Source: Streptomyces oceani
GTDB lineage: Bacteria; Actinomycetota; Actinomycetes; Streptomycetales; Streptomycetaceae
DNA length: 63,348 nt
Reading direction: 5' to 3'
Assembly (NCBI RefSeq): GCF_001751245.1
Contig: NZ_LJGU01000145.1
Span: 1 to 63,348 of the forward strand
Numbering within the stretch: the first letter of the stretch is position 1; each line of letters begins with the position of its first letter. Shown piece after piece: positions 9,278 through 18,095 of the stretch. The notes below the pieces were generated by a model. That model did no database searches and was not told the origin of the DNA. It saw only the letters and a list, made by a program, of their open reading frames with translations. A program made the translations under genes and the position numbers.

Positions 9278-10047
9278 CCCGGCGCCTCGCACTCGTCGGA
9301 CTGGGCCCCGGCGACCCGGAGTTGGTGACCGCGCAGGCGGCCCGGGTGCTGCGCGAGGTCGACTACTTCCTGGTGGCCGACAAGACCGAGCGGCATCCGG
9401 GCACCGCCGACCTCCTCGCGATGCGCGCGGAGATCTGCGCTCGCCACGTCCCGGACGGCTGGCGGGTCGTACGGGTCGCCGACCCGGAGCGGGACCGCGA
9501 CGCCCCCGCCGACTACGGCGCGGCGGTACGCGACTGGCACGAGGCCCGGGCGGTGGCCTTCGAGCGGGCGCTGCTGGCGAACGAGGGTGACGCGGCGATC
9601 CTCGTATGGGGCGATCCGACGCTCTACGACTCGGCGATCCGGCTGGCCGACCGGCTGGTGGAGCGCGGAGCCGTCGACCTGCGGGTGGAGGTGGTGCCGG
9701 GGCTGAGCAGCGTCCAACTGCTGGCCGCCCGGCATGGGCTGGTGCTCAACACCGTCGGCGGCCCGGTCACCCTCACGACCGGCCGTCGGCTGCTGACCGA
9801 CGCCGGGGCGACCAACGTGGCCCAGGGCGACAACCTCGTCGTACTCCTGGACGGGGCGCTCGCCTGCCGTGAGCTGCCCGACCCGGACGCCTGGCAGCTG
9901 TGGTGGGGCGCCAACCTCGGCAGCGCGGACGAGAAGCTGGTCGCCGGCCGGCTGAGCGAGGTGATCGACCGGGTCCAGCGGGAGCGCGAAGAGGCACGCC
10001 GGGCGCGTGGCTGGGTGATGGACACGTATCTGCTGCGGCGGTCGTGA
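9274..10047 (+). CDS. cobF: Precorrin-6A synthase (deacetylating), CobF
   Basis: 257 residues from GTG at 9274, overlapping the cobN stop (GTGA). It starts with the methyltransferase loop LALVGLGPGDPELVTAQAA and contains LVWGDPTLYDSAIRL and VVPGLSSVQLLAARHG, the SAM- and substrate-binding motifs of the family. The FLVADKTE segment after the first strand and the C-terminal LWWGANLGSADEKLVAG fit CobF, which methylates C1 of precorrin-5 with loss of acetate. Its presence, with cobG and cobN, marks the aerobic pathway. Confidence 0.9.
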   Translation: MTRRLALVGLGPGDPELVTAQAARVLREVDYFLVADKTERHPGTADLLAMRAEICARHVPDGWRVVRVADPERDRDAPADYGAAVRDWHEARAVAFERALLANEGDAAILVWGDPTLYDSAIRLADRLVERGAVDLRVEVVPGLSSVQLLAARHGLVLNTVGGPVTLTTGRRLLTDAGATNVAQGDNLVVLLDGALACRELPDPDAWQLWWGANLGSADEKLVAGRLSEVIDRVQREREEARRARGWVMDTYLLRRS

Positions 10048-10152
10048 GCACCGTCGCGGTCCCGACGAGTCCGACGACAGGGGCGCGGGGCTCCCGGGGA
10101 GAGTCCGACCGACTCCCCAGGACGGCCCGCGACGCCCCGGAGAGGAGCAATC

Positions 10153-11748
10153 GTGGCAACACGCGCGCGTACGCAACCGCCGCACCGCCCGGCAGTGGAG
10201 CACCGTCCGGCAGCGGAGCACCGCCCGGAGCCGGGCAGGCGAGGCGTACTGGCCGCGGGCGGCGGCCTCGCGCTGGCCGCGTCCGGCCTGCTCGCCGGCT
10301 GCGGCGACGGGACGGGTGGTGGAGGTGGCGACCGCTTCCGCGCGGCTTTCACGGTCGGCGGCTCGCAGGAGACCCTGGACCCGCACGTGGCGCCGAACTT
10401 CGTCGACCAGGTGCGGGCCAAGGCGTTGTACGACACGCTCGGCGGCTACGCCGACGACATGTCCGTGCGGAAGCGCCTCGCGGAGTCCTGGGAGAGCGAC
10501 GCCTCGGGTACCCGGTGGCGCGTACGGCTACGTGCGGCCGAGTTCCACGACGGGAAGCCGGTCACCGCGAAGGACGTCCTCTACAGCTACCGCCGTGCCG
10601 CTGACCCGGACATCGGGTCGCCCTCGCAGGAACTGCTGTCGGCGATCGACTTCACCGCCAGCGCGGCGGAGGGGAGGCGTTCGCTCACCTTCGTGCTCAA
10701 GGCCCCGAACTTCGAGTTCCCGACCGCCTTCGCCGGACCCGGTACCGAGATCCTCCCGGAGGGGACGAGGGACTTCCGGGAGCCCGTCGGCTCCGGCCCG
10801 TTCACGTATGTGTCGTTCGAGCCCGGCGGCCCCGCCCGCTTCCGGCGCTGGGCGGACCACTGGGACGGTGCTCCGCGCATCCAGGAGCTGGAGATCGTCC
10901 CCGCGAACGAGGAGTCGGCGCGGCTCAACGCGCTGCTGTCCGGCCAGGTCCACTACGCCGCCGACCTGGCCGGAGCCTCCGCGGACCGGTTGAGACAGGA
11001 GGGCTCGAAGGAGCTGCTGACGGTGAAGCGGGCCACCGCTCAGCAGCTACTGCTGCGCACCGGCCGAAAGCCGTTCGACGACCCTCGGCTGGTGCGGGCG
11101 GTGCAGCTGGGCATCGACCGGGAGGCGTTGGTCCGGGTCGCGCTGGCCGGACACGGCGAGGTGGGCGACGACCTGTTCGGCATGGGCCTGCGCGGCTACC
11201 CGGACGACCTGAAGCCACGCGAACGGGACGTCGACGAGGCGCGGAGACTCGTCCGGGAGGCGGGTGCGGACGGCCTGGAGATCACCGTGGAGACCAGCTC
11301 CGTGGACGCCGCGTGGGAGCCGGCCGCCGAGCTGATGGCACGGCAGCTCAAGGAGGTCGGACTACGGCTGAAGTCCCACGTCCGTGCCTCGAGCACGTAC
11401 TTCAGCGAGATCAGGACGGAGGGCGTCGCCGCCTTCAACACCACCTCCACACTGCCCGTTTCGGACTTCCTCCAGCAGCGGGTGCGGGGTGGCGCGGCCC
11501 GGAACCAGACGCAGTACTCCTCGAAGAAGTTCGACGAACTGCTGGACCGCGCCCGCCGCACGCGTGCCGAGGAGGACCGGCTGGCCCTGCTCGCCCGCGC
11601 CCAGCGGATCGCACGCGACGAGTCCGGCCTGCTGGTGTGGGCGTTCTCGGACGCCAACGACGGCATCGCCGCCGAGGTGCGGGGGCTGCGCGCCGCGCCG
11701 CCGAACTCGCACGACTGGGCGCGGTTCGACCGGGTCCGTCTCGGCTGA
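10153..11748 (+). CDS. Family 5 extracellular solute-binding lipoprotein (peptide/nickel-type ABC importer)
   Basis: 531 residues from GTG at 10153, with GGAGAGGAG just upstream. The N-terminus has twin arginines (GRRG, residues 28-31), a hydrophobic stretch and the lipobox LLAGC (Cys50), so a Tat-type lipoprotein signal is likely. The body is the SBP_bac_5 fold: GSQETLDPHVAPNF, LAESWESDASGTRWRVRLR, FHDGKPVTAKDVLYSYRR, and VGSGPFTYVSFEPG. This family binds di/oligopeptides, nickel or cobalt chelates and metallophores. It heads a four-gene importer directly after cobF; the position suggests cobalt or a cobalt chelate, which is inference. The permease follows 2 bp after its stop. Confidence 0.88.
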   Translation: MATRARTQPPHRPAVEHRPAAEHRPEPGRRGVLAAGGGLALAASGLLAGCGDGTGGGGGDRFRAAFTVGGSQETLDPHVAPNFVDQVRAKALYDTLGGYADDMSVRKRLAESWESDASGTRWRVRLRAAEFHDGKPVTAKDVLYSYRRAADPDIGSPSQELLSAIDFTASAAEGRRSLTFVLKAPNFEFPTAFAGPGTEILPEGTRDFREPVGSGPFTYVSFEPGGPARFRRWADHWDGAPRIQELEIVPANEESARLNALLSGQVHYAADLAGASADRLRQEGSKELLTVKRATAQQLLLRTGRKPFDDPRLVRAVQLGIDREALVRVALAGHGEVGDDLFGMGLRGYPDDLKPRERDVDEARRLVREAGADGLEITVETSSVDAAWEPAAELMARQLKEVGLRLKSHVRASSTYFSEIRTEGVAAFNTTSTLPVSDFLQQRVRGGAARNQTQYSSKKFDELLDRARRTRAEEDRLALLARAQRIARDESGLLVWAFSDANDGIAAEVRGLRAAPPNSHDWARFDRVRLG

Positions 11749-11749
11749 G

Positions 11750-12697
11750 ATGCGCGGCTACGTCCTGCGGCGGTCGCTGCTGGCGGTACTCCAGTGCCTG
11801 ATGGTGCTGGTCGCGGTGTTCGCGCTCGGCTCCCTGCTGCCCGGCGACACCGCCGACGTGCTGCGCGGCGAGCACGGTACGCCTGCGCAGGTAGCGGCGC
11901 TGCGTACCCAACTGGGGCTGGACGAGCCGGCCTGGGCCCGCTTCTGGCACTGGCTCGGCGGCCTGTGCGCCGGGGACCTGGGGAACTCCCTGATGACCGG
12001 GACGCCGGTGGCCGAGGACCTCGGCCGCCGCATCGGCGTGACGGCGCTGCTGGGCGTGCCCGCGCTGGTGCTGGTCACGGCGCTGGCGCCGCTGCTGGGC
12101 ACGGTCTCGGGGCTGCGGGAGGGCAGCCGCCTCGACCGGGCGCTGAACTCCGCGGCCGTACTCCTGCACGCCGTACCGGAGTTCGTGCTCGGGCTGCTGC
12201 TGGTCGCCGCCGTGTCGCTGGCGGCCGGGCTGCTGCCGGCCACCGCCGTGGGCATGGACACGGCCGCGCTACTGGCACAGCCGGCCGTGCTGGTGCTGCC
12301 GGTCAGCGTGTTGACCGCCCGGCATCTGTGCGACCTGACGCGCCAGGTCCGAGTCGGCGTGGCGGCCGGGCGGCACGGAACCGTCGCCACGCATCTGCGG
12401 CTGCTGGGGATGCGGGAGCGGACGGTCGTACTGCGCCATGTACTGCCGGGCGCCCTGGGACCCGCGGTGCAGCAGTACGCCCGGTGCGTGGAGGGCATGC
12501 TGGGCGGCGCCGTACTGGTGGAGGCGGTGTTCGGCCTCCGCGGGCTGGGCAGCGGCTTCGTAGAGGCGGTGCAGAACCGGGATCTTCCCCAGGTGCAGGC
12601 GTACGCGCTCCTGTTCGCCGGCGTCACCGTCGCGGTGAATCTGGCCGCCGACCTGGCCGCGTACCGGCTGGCACCGCGCCGGGAGGTGACGGCGTGA
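11750..12697 (+). CDS. ABC importer permease, DppB/NikB type
   Basis: 315 residues from ATG at 11750. The layout is that of DppB/OppB: an N-terminal helix (VLRRSLLAVLQCLMVLVAVFALGSLLPG), an external domain with LRTQLGLDEPAWARFWHWL and DLGNSLMTGTPV, then five helices with the EAA-loop LRLLGMRERTVVLRHVLPGALGP that docks on the ATPase. It forms the channel with the next gene, whose GTG overlaps its stop. The family is unambiguous; the substrate is not. Confidence 0.9.
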   Translation: MRGYVLRRSLLAVLQCLMVLVAVFALGSLLPGDTADVLRGEHGTPAQVAALRTQLGLDEPAWARFWHWLGGLCAGDLGNSLMTGTPVAEDLGRRIGVTALLGVPALVLVTALAPLLGTVSGLREGSRLDRALNSAAVLLHAVPEFVLGLLLVAAVSLAAGLLPATAVGMDTAALLAQPAVLVLPVSVLTARHLCDLTRQVRVGVAAGRHGTVATHLRLLGMRERTVVLRHVLPGALGPAVQQYARCVEGMLGGAVLVEAVFGLRGLGSGFVEAVQNRDLPQVQAYALLFAGVTVAVNLAADLAAYRLAPRREVTA

Positions 12698-13530
12698 CCG
12701 TACGGTGGCGGACCGGGGCCGCCGGCGGCGAGCGGGGACGGCGGCCTTCGTGGACCGCCCTGGCGCTGTTCGGCGTGCCGGTGCTGGCCGCCGTGCTGGG
12801 GCCGTGGTGGGGGCCGAGCGGGCCGTGGACGGAGGGCGCGTTGCCGTCCCAGCCGCCCGGCGCGGAGCACCCGCTCGGTACGGACGTCCTGGGGCGCGAC
12901 ATGCTGTGGCTCGTGCTGCACGGCGGCGCCTCCGTGCTGGGCGGCGTGTTGGGCGCGCTGCTGATCGGTATGGCCGGCGGAGTGCCGCTGGGGCTGCTGG
13001 CCGCGGGTCCGCGGCGCGGCCTCGACGAGGCGGTGATGCGCGCGTTGGACCTGCTGCTCGCCCTTCCCGGACTGCTGGTGCTGATGGTCCTGGCCGTGTC
13101 GGGACACCGCGACTGGTACTGGCTGGTGACGGCCGCCGGGTCGCTTCAGGTACCGGCGATCGCGCGCGTCGTACGCGGTGCCGTGCTGGCCCCGGGCACC
13201 AGGACGGTCGTCGAGGCGCTCCGGATGCAGGGGCACGGCTGGGCGTACATCCATCTGCGCTATCTGCCACGCGAGTTGGCCGCGCCACTGGCCACCGACA
13301 CGGGCAGCCGATTCGCCGTGGTGCTGTACCTGCTGGCATCAGCCAACTTCCTGGGGTTGGGCCTGCCGGCCGCTTCTCCGGACTGGGCCGTGCTGATCGA
13401 GCGCAACAGCGACGCGTTGTTCACCCAGCCGGCCGCGGTGCTGGTGCCCGCCGGGCTGCTGACGGCGCTGTGCGTCGGCGGCAACCTGCTGGTGGACCAC
13501 GTGCTCGCACGACAACGGAGCACCCGATGA
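12694..13530 (+). CDS. ABC importer permease, DppC/NikC type
   Basis: 278 residues from GTG at 12694, overlapping the previous stop. DppC/OppC features are the HPLGTDVLGRDMLWLVLHG motif after the first helix, LLALPGLLVLMVLAVSG, and the EAA-like loop ALRMQGHGWAYIHLRYLPRE. About six membrane helices are predicted by eye. It pairs with the upstream DppB-type permease and overlaps the ATPase gene by 4 nt. Confidence 0.9.
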   Translation: MTVRWRTGAAGGERGRRPSWTALALFGVPVLAAVLGPWWGPSGPWTEGALPSQPPGAEHPLGTDVLGRDMLWLVLHGGASVLGGVLGALLIGMAGGVPLGLLAAGPRRGLDEAVMRALDLLLALPGLLVLMVLAVSGHRDWYWLVTAAGSLQVPAIARVVRGAVLAPGTRTVVEALRMQGHGWAYIHLRYLPRELAAPLATDTGSRFAVVLYLLASANFLGLGLPAASPDWAVLIERNSDALFTQPAAVLVPAGLLTALCVGGNLLVDHVLARQRSTR

Positions 13531-15215
13531 CCGCCGCCCGAACGCCGTTGGACACGCCGCCGCTGGCGATCCAAGACCTGTCCGCACACGCCGAGGGGAC
13601 GGAGCGGCCGCTACTCGAGGGGATCGAACTGGCCGTGCCCGCCGGCTCCGTCACCGCCGTCATCGGGCCCTCGGGCAGCGGCAAGACCACGCTCGGCCTG
13701 GCGGCGCTCGGCGCCTCCCGGCACGGCGTACGGCTGACCGGACAGGCCGTGCTCGCCGGCACGGACCTGCTGCTTCTGGAACCGGCACGGCGTCCCGCGG
13801 CCCGGGCGGGGCGCGCGGCACAACTGCCCCAGCATCCGGCGACGGTGCTGGACCCGGTCCGCCGGGTCGGCGGCGTGCTGACCGAACTGGCCGCTCTCGG
13901 GCACGCCGACCGGGCCGGGCGGAAGGAGGCCGTTCGCCGCGCTCTCGCCGCCGCCGGCCTGGACCCGGACGCGATACGGCGCCGCTTCCCGCACCAGCTC
14001 TCCGGCGGGCAGCAGCAGCGTCTGGCCTTGGCCTGCGCCCTCGTCACCGGCGCCCGGCTGCTGGTGCTGGACGAGCCCACGAGCGGCCTGGACCCGGCGC
14101 TCGCGCACGCCCTCGGTCGTACGGTGCGAACGCTCGCGGACGGTGGCGCGGGCGTACTGCTGCTCAGCCATGACCTGCCGCTCGTACGGGACACGGCCGA
14201 TCGGGTCACCGTCCTGGAGCACGGCCGGGCGGTGGACGCCGGTCCGACGGCGACCGTCCTCGGCGGGGGCGGCGCCGACCCCGACCCAGGGGCCCGCGCG
14301 CCGCACGCTCGACGGTCCACCGTCGAGCCCTCGGCCGACCGGCATCCGGCCACCCGGGAGCTACTCGCCGCCGAGCGGCGTACCAGGGCGGGCCAGGCGG
14401 TAACCCCGGGCACGGCGGGCAACGACGGCACGACCTCCGCTCCGGAGGGCCCCCGCGGGGTCGTCGCCCGGGGAATCGTCGTACGCCGACGGGCCGGTGA
14501 CCCACTCGCGGGTCCGGTGTCGATGGCGTTCCCGCCCGGCAGCAGGACCGCGCTGCTCGGCCCGTCAGGCTCGGGCAAGACCACGTTCGCCCGGGTGCTG
14601 GCCGGGCTGACCACCCCGTCCCAGGGCGACGTACGGATGGACGGCGGCCCGCTGCCGCGCCGTGTCGACCGACGTACGGCCGCACAACGCCGTGCGGTCC
14701 AGTACGTGCACCAGACCAGCGCCGACTCCTTCGCGGAACGCCGCCCGCTGCGTGAGCAACTCGCGGACACCGCACGGCTGCTGCGGGGACTACGGGCGGA
14801 GGAGGCGGCAGCCGAGGCGAAGGACCTAGCCGGTGTGCTGGGCCTCGACGAGGCGCTGCTGCTTCGCACCCCCGACCGGCTCTCCGGCGGGCAGCTCCAA
14901 CGCTGCGCGCTGGTCCGGGCACTGACGGCGCGCCCGGCACTGCTGGTGTGCGACGAGGTGACCTCGGCGCTGGACACCGTGTCCCGGGAACGACTCATCG
15001 AGGCGCTGCCCCGGATGCTGGTCCCCGACCGGACGGCACTCCTGATCATCAGTCACGACGCGCCGGTCGTACGGGCGTTGGCGGCAGAGGCCGCATGGTT
15101 CGACGGGGGCCGGTGCGTACGCCGAGGGCCCGTGGACGAGCTGCCGCCCATCGTGTGGTCCGGGGAGCCGGAGCCCGGGCCCGGTGGTGCCGATCGCCCC
15201 GCACGCGGCGGATGA
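13527..15215 (+). CDS. Fused double-domain ABC ATPase for the peptide/nickel-type importer
   Basis: 562 residues with two complete nucleotide-binding domains, equivalent to DppD and DppF (NikD and NikE) in one chain. Domain 1 shows Walker A GPSGSGKTT, signature LSGGQQQRLA and Walker B LLVLDEPTSGLD. Domain 2, after a variable linker of about 60 residues, shows GPSGSGKTT, LSGGQLQRCA and LLVCDEVTSALD (Glu then Val rather than Pro in the DEPT motif). ATG at 13527 overlaps the permease stop. Such fusions are common in actinomycete peptide/metal importers. This closes the operon that begins at 10153. Confidence 0.9.
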   Translation: MTAARTPLDTPPLAIQDLSAHAEGTERPLLEGIELAVPAGSVTAVIGPSGSGKTTLGLAALGASRHGVRLTGQAVLAGTDLLLLEPARRPAARAGRAAQLPQHPATVLDPVRRVGGVLTELAALGHADRAGRKEAVRRALAAAGLDPDAIRRRFPHQLSGGQQQRLALACALVTGARLLVLDEPTSGLDPALAHALGRTVRTLADGGAGVLLLSHDLPLVRDTADRVTVLEHGRAVDAGPTATVLGGGGADPDPGARAPHARRSTVEPSADRHPATRELLAAERRTRAGQAVTPGTAGNDGTTSAPEGPRGVVARGIVVRRRAGDPLAGPVSMAFPPGSRTALLGPSGSGKTTFARVLAGLTTPSQGDVRMDGGPLPRRVDRRTAAQRRAVQYVHQTSADSFAERRPLREQLADTARLLRGLRAEEAAAEAKDLAGVLGLDEALLLRTPDRLSGGQLQRCALVRALTARPALLVCDEVTSALDTVSRERLIEALPRMLVPDRTALLIISHDAPVVRALAAEAAWFDGGRCVRRGPVDELPPIVWSGEPEPGPGGADRPARGG

Positions 15216-15335
15216 ACGTCCACGGGAGGCGGCTCACGATTGACGGGTCACCGTGGCATGCTGTGTTGCCGCTGAGCACCGGCCGTGCCGGCGCGCGCTT
15301 TCCCCCCACCTCCCCACATCCGCGGAGGTCGACCC
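15216..15335. other. Intergenic segment before the 15336 gene
   Basis: A TTGACG hexamer at 15240-15245 could be a -35 element for the following gene, and GGAGG at 15323-15327 is its ribosome binding site. No clear terminator was recognised after the ABC operon. Confidence 0.3.
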
Positions 15336-15833
15336 ATGGGCGCTGTCGCGAACTTCCGAGGTGTCACGGAAGCAGAGCTGGCCCGGTCCCGGCGGGACGC
15401 GTCATACGCCACGCGGCTGCTGCTGGAGGTCCCCGAGGGCGACGAGATCCCCCCGACCTCGGGTCTCAGCCTGCGGCGGCGCGCGTTCTTCGTCGAGGGG
15501 TTCTCCTTCCTGGAGTGGGAGGACCTGCTCTTCGACGCTCCGGTGGAGGTGTTCATGATCGACCGCTCCGTCGACCTGGACTGGAGCTACGGTGCGGACG
15601 CCGACGGTCCGGACGCCGACGGTCCGGACGGCGAGGCCGGCAGCCAGGCCATGGTCCTGGAACCCGAGCACCTCGCCGAGTTGGCCGACTGGTTGCGCGC
15701 CGTACGGTTCGAGGACGTCTGCGAGGGGCCGGACGAACCGGGCTGGGCGCTCGAGGAGGAGTTCGAGGAGTTCCGCGCGTTCGTGCTCGCGGTCGCTGAG
15801 CGGGGCGAGAGCGTCCTCTTCCACTTCGGGTAG
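15336..15833 (+). CDS. Hypothetical acidic protein, possibly DUF1877/YfbM-like
   Basis: 165 residues from ATG at 15336 with GGAGG about 8 nt upstream. It is strongly acidic, with no signal peptide or membrane segment. A mid-protein run DADGPDADGPDGEAG is a short tandem repeat. The general layout (MGAVANFRGVTEAEL start, LEPEHLAELADWLRAV late, VLAVAERGESVLFHFG end) recalls small DUF1877/YfbM proteins, but this is a weak resemblance. It stands alone between the ABC operon and a convergent GntR gene, so context gives no function. Confidence 0.7.
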   Translation: MGAVANFRGVTEAELARSRRDASYATRLLLEVPEGDEIPPTSGLSLRRRAFFVEGFSFLEWEDLLFDAPVEVFMIDRSVDLDWSYGADADGPDADGPDGEAGSQAMVLEPEHLAELADWLRAVRFEDVCEGPDEPGWALEEEFEEFRAFVLAVAERGESVLFHFG

Positions 15834-15839
15834 GTGTGT

Positions 15840-16634
15840 CTAGCTGGCCGTGTCCCGGTGGGTCCCGTCCTGGTCGGTCCCGTCCCGGTGGGTCTTGTCC
15901 TGGTCGGCCTCGTCCCCCTCGGGCCGGCTCTCGATCTCCCGCAGCGTGACCTGGAGGTGGTGTTCCATCGCCGCGACCGCGTGCGCGGGATCACCGGTCA
16001 GCACGGCGTCGAGCAGCACCTCGTGCTCGGTGGCCGAACCGGCGGGATCAGCGCCGCTGGCGAGGTACCGCCGGTGGCTCTCCTCTCGGCTCTCGGCCAG
16101 TGAGCGCTCCAGGGCGTCAAGTATCTGGGTCAGGCTGGCGTTGCCCGCCGCCGCCACCAGCGCCTGGTGGAAGGCGAAGTCCGTGCGCAGCCGGTTGCGC
16201 ATGTCGAGCGGGTCGGCGCGCTGTTCGGCGATCGCCTCGCGGGCCCGGGCGACGTACGGCCGGGTCTGCGGCTCCTCCGGGCCGGCGATCCGCTGCGCGG
16301 CGAGCCGGGCGCCGTGCACCTCGAGGGCCTTGCGGATCTCGGTGAACTCCATCAGGGCGCGCTTGTCGCGCAGGACGGCGAACGCGACGAACTTCTCCAC
16401 CGGCAGGGCGTTCGGTGAGGCGACGACGGCGGGCTTGCCCTGGCGGCGCTGCACCAGACCGCGTGCCTCGAGGGTCTTCATCGCCTCTCGGAGCACCACC
16501 CGGCTCACCCCGAACCGGGTCGCCAGCTCGCCCTCCGGGGGCAGTTGATCACCTGGGGTGACGTCCGGGCCGACGCACAGCTCCTCGATGAACTCCACGA
16601 CCTGGCTGGTCAGTGAGCGCGGCCGGGCGCGCAT
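15840..16634 (-). CDS. GntR-family transcriptional regulator, FadR (FCD) subfamily
   Basis: 264 residues from ATG at 16634; an upstream TTG at 16688 would add 18 residues. The N-terminal winged helix is clear (LTSQVVEFIEELC, GDQLPPEGELATRFGVSRVVLREAMKTLEARGLV), followed by the all-helical FCD ligand domain with metal-type residues in DFAFHQALVAAAGN and ATEHEVLLDAVLTGD plus the His pair EHHLQV. FCD regulators bind carboxylic or amino acids. It is divergent from the PLP enzyme and transporter genes, the likely targets. The C-terminus is a short low-complexity tail made of DQD and THRDG repeats, encoded by imperfect repeats at about 15850-15912. Confidence 0.9.
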   Translation of the reverse strand: MRARPRSLTSQVVEFIEELCVGPDVTPGDQLPPEGELATRFGVSRVVLREAMKTLEARGLVQRRQGKPAVVASPNALPVEKFVAFAVLRDKRALMEFTEIRKALEVHGARLAAQRIAGPEEPQTRPYVARAREAIAEQRADPLDMRNRLRTDFAFHQALVAAAGNASLTQILDALERSLAESREESHRRYLASGADPAGSATEHEVLLDAVLTGDPAHAVAAMEHHLQVTLREIESRPEGDEADQDKTHRDGTDQDGTHRDTAS

Positions 16635-16803
16635 CGCCTCCCGCTCCGCCGGCTGTCGTGCGGACGCTCCCTCCCGCGTGCCTCCCAATGCGTTCGCCTC
16701 TCCGTCGAATCGGCCTTCGCACGTGATCCTAAGGGGCCCGGGCGGCGCGGATACGGACAGTCGCTGAACGTAGTCCTTGACCGAAACCCTTGACCGCTTA
16801 GCA

Positions 16804-16820
16804 GCTTATATTACAAGCTT
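16804..16820. promoter_or_regulatory. Candidate GntR operator in the divergent promoter
   Basis: AGCTT (16804-16808) and AAGCT (16816-16820) form an inverted repeat around an AT-rich centre in the gap between the GntR gene and the PLP-enzyme gene. The local AT-richness stands out in this GC-rich DNA. Binding by the adjacent GntR protein is inferred. Confidence 0.4.
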
Positions 16821-16883
16821 CCCCTCGCCGGTGGTGCGTGGAATCCCACCGGTTCGCAGGCACGTCCGCGACGGAGGGCTCAG

Positions 16884-18053
16884 GTGAACGACACCGACCG
16901 GCAGATCTGCATGGGCGCGTGGGACGGCCCGGGCGCTGGTCCGGGTGCCGTGGCGCCGCCCATCTACCAGACGAGCCTCTTCGCCAAGCCGTCCTTCGAG
17001 GAGTTCGTACGGCAGCAGGCCGCCGAGCACGAGAACTTCGTCTACAGCCGCGGCACCAACCCGACGGTGGCCTTCCTCGAGGAACGTCTCGCCCTGCTCG
17101 AGGGCGGTGAGGCCGCGAAGTGCTTCGCCTCCGGCATGGGGGCGATCGGCGCCGTACTCGCCGGCCTGCTGCGCGGCGGCGACCACGTGCTCTTCGTCAA
17201 CACCATCTACGGCCCCACCACCGAACTCGCGGCACACCTCGAGCGGTTCGGCATCCGGCACACCGTCCTCACCGAACCGACCGCCGACATCGAGGCGCAC
17301 ATCCGGGACGACACGGCGCTCATCTACCTCGAGAGCCCGGGCACCATGCTGATGAAGGTCCTGGACGTCCCCGCGCTGACCACCGTCGCGCGACGCCACG
17401 GCATCCGTACGGTCATGGACAACACCTGGTCCACGCCGCTCTTCCAGAAGCCGCTCGCGGCCGGCGTGGACCTCGTCGTGCACTCGCTGACCAAGTACGT
17501 CGGCGGGCACAGCGACGTCCTCGGCGGCGCGGTGATCGGCTCCCGGGACACCCTCCGCGAGGTCTTCTACCAGGGCCACCAGCTCTTCGGCGCGGTCATG
17601 TCCGCCATGGAGGCGTCCCTCGTCCTGCGCGGACTGCGGACCCTGCCGGTGCGGATGGAGGAGCACCAGCGCAACGCCCTGCGTGTCATCGACCACCTGC
17701 GCGCACAGCCCGAGGTCGTCGCCGTCCACCACCCGTACGCCGACCACGACCCCGCCGAGGAACTGATCACGGCCCAGTTCAGCGGCTTCTCCGGACTGCT
17801 CAGCTTCGAACTGCGGGACGGCACGTTCGCCCGGGTCGCCCGTTTCGTGGACGCCCTGGAGCTCTTTCGGATCGGCCCGAGCTGGGGCGGTTACGAGAGC
17901 CTCGTGACCTCGCCGCTGCGCCCCACCGACGACCCGGCCTCCGCCCTCGTCCGGATCTCCGTGGGGCTGGAGGACGTACGTAGCCAAATCGCGGATCTCG
18001 ACCGGGGATTCGCCCGCCTCGCGGACCGTACGGGAGAACCCGCTGACGGCTGA
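16884..18053 (+). CDS. Cys/Met-metabolism PLP-dependent enzyme (cystathionine/methionine lyase family)
   Basis: 389 residues from GTG at 16884 with GGAGGG upstream. It is a fold-type I PLP enzyme: YSRGTNP (54-60), SGMGAI (83-88), PLP-contacting Asp in MDNTWSTP (Asp179), and the Schiff-base lysine in SLTKYVGGHSDVLGG (Lys204). Family members are cystathionine gamma-synthase, gamma-lyase, beta-lyase and methionine gamma-lyase. The NTIYGPTTEL segment lacks the cysteine usual in methionine gamma-lyases (YGCT), so a lyase of another type is at least as likely. The next gene is an NhaC-type transporter, suggesting uptake and breakdown of a sulfur amino acid under the divergent GntR regulator. Confidence 0.9.
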   Translation: MNDTDRQICMGAWDGPGAGPGAVAPPIYQTSLFAKPSFEEFVRQQAAEHENFVYSRGTNPTVAFLEERLALLEGGEAAKCFASGMGAIGAVLAGLLRGGDHVLFVNTIYGPTTELAAHLERFGIRHTVLTEPTADIEAHIRDDTALIYLESPGTMLMKVLDVPALTTVARRHGIRTVMDNTWSTPLFQKPLAAGVDLVVHSLTKYVGGHSDVLGGAVIGSRDTLREVFYQGHQLFGAVMSAMEASLVLRGLRTLPVRMEEHQRNALRVIDHLRAQPEVVAVHHPYADHDPAEELITAQFSGFSGLLSFELRDGTFARVARFVDALELFRIGPSWGGYESLVTSPLRPTDDPASALVRISVGLEDVRSQIADLDRGFARLADRTGEPADG

Positions 18054-18095
18054 CCGCTGCCACAGGACACCACCACCCATGCCGGGGAGTAAACA

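Noticed and set aside
5533..10047. Long alternate-frame open frames across cobN and cobF
   Set aside because: Arg/Pro-rich products without motifs; they overlap unmistakable CobN and CobF frames.
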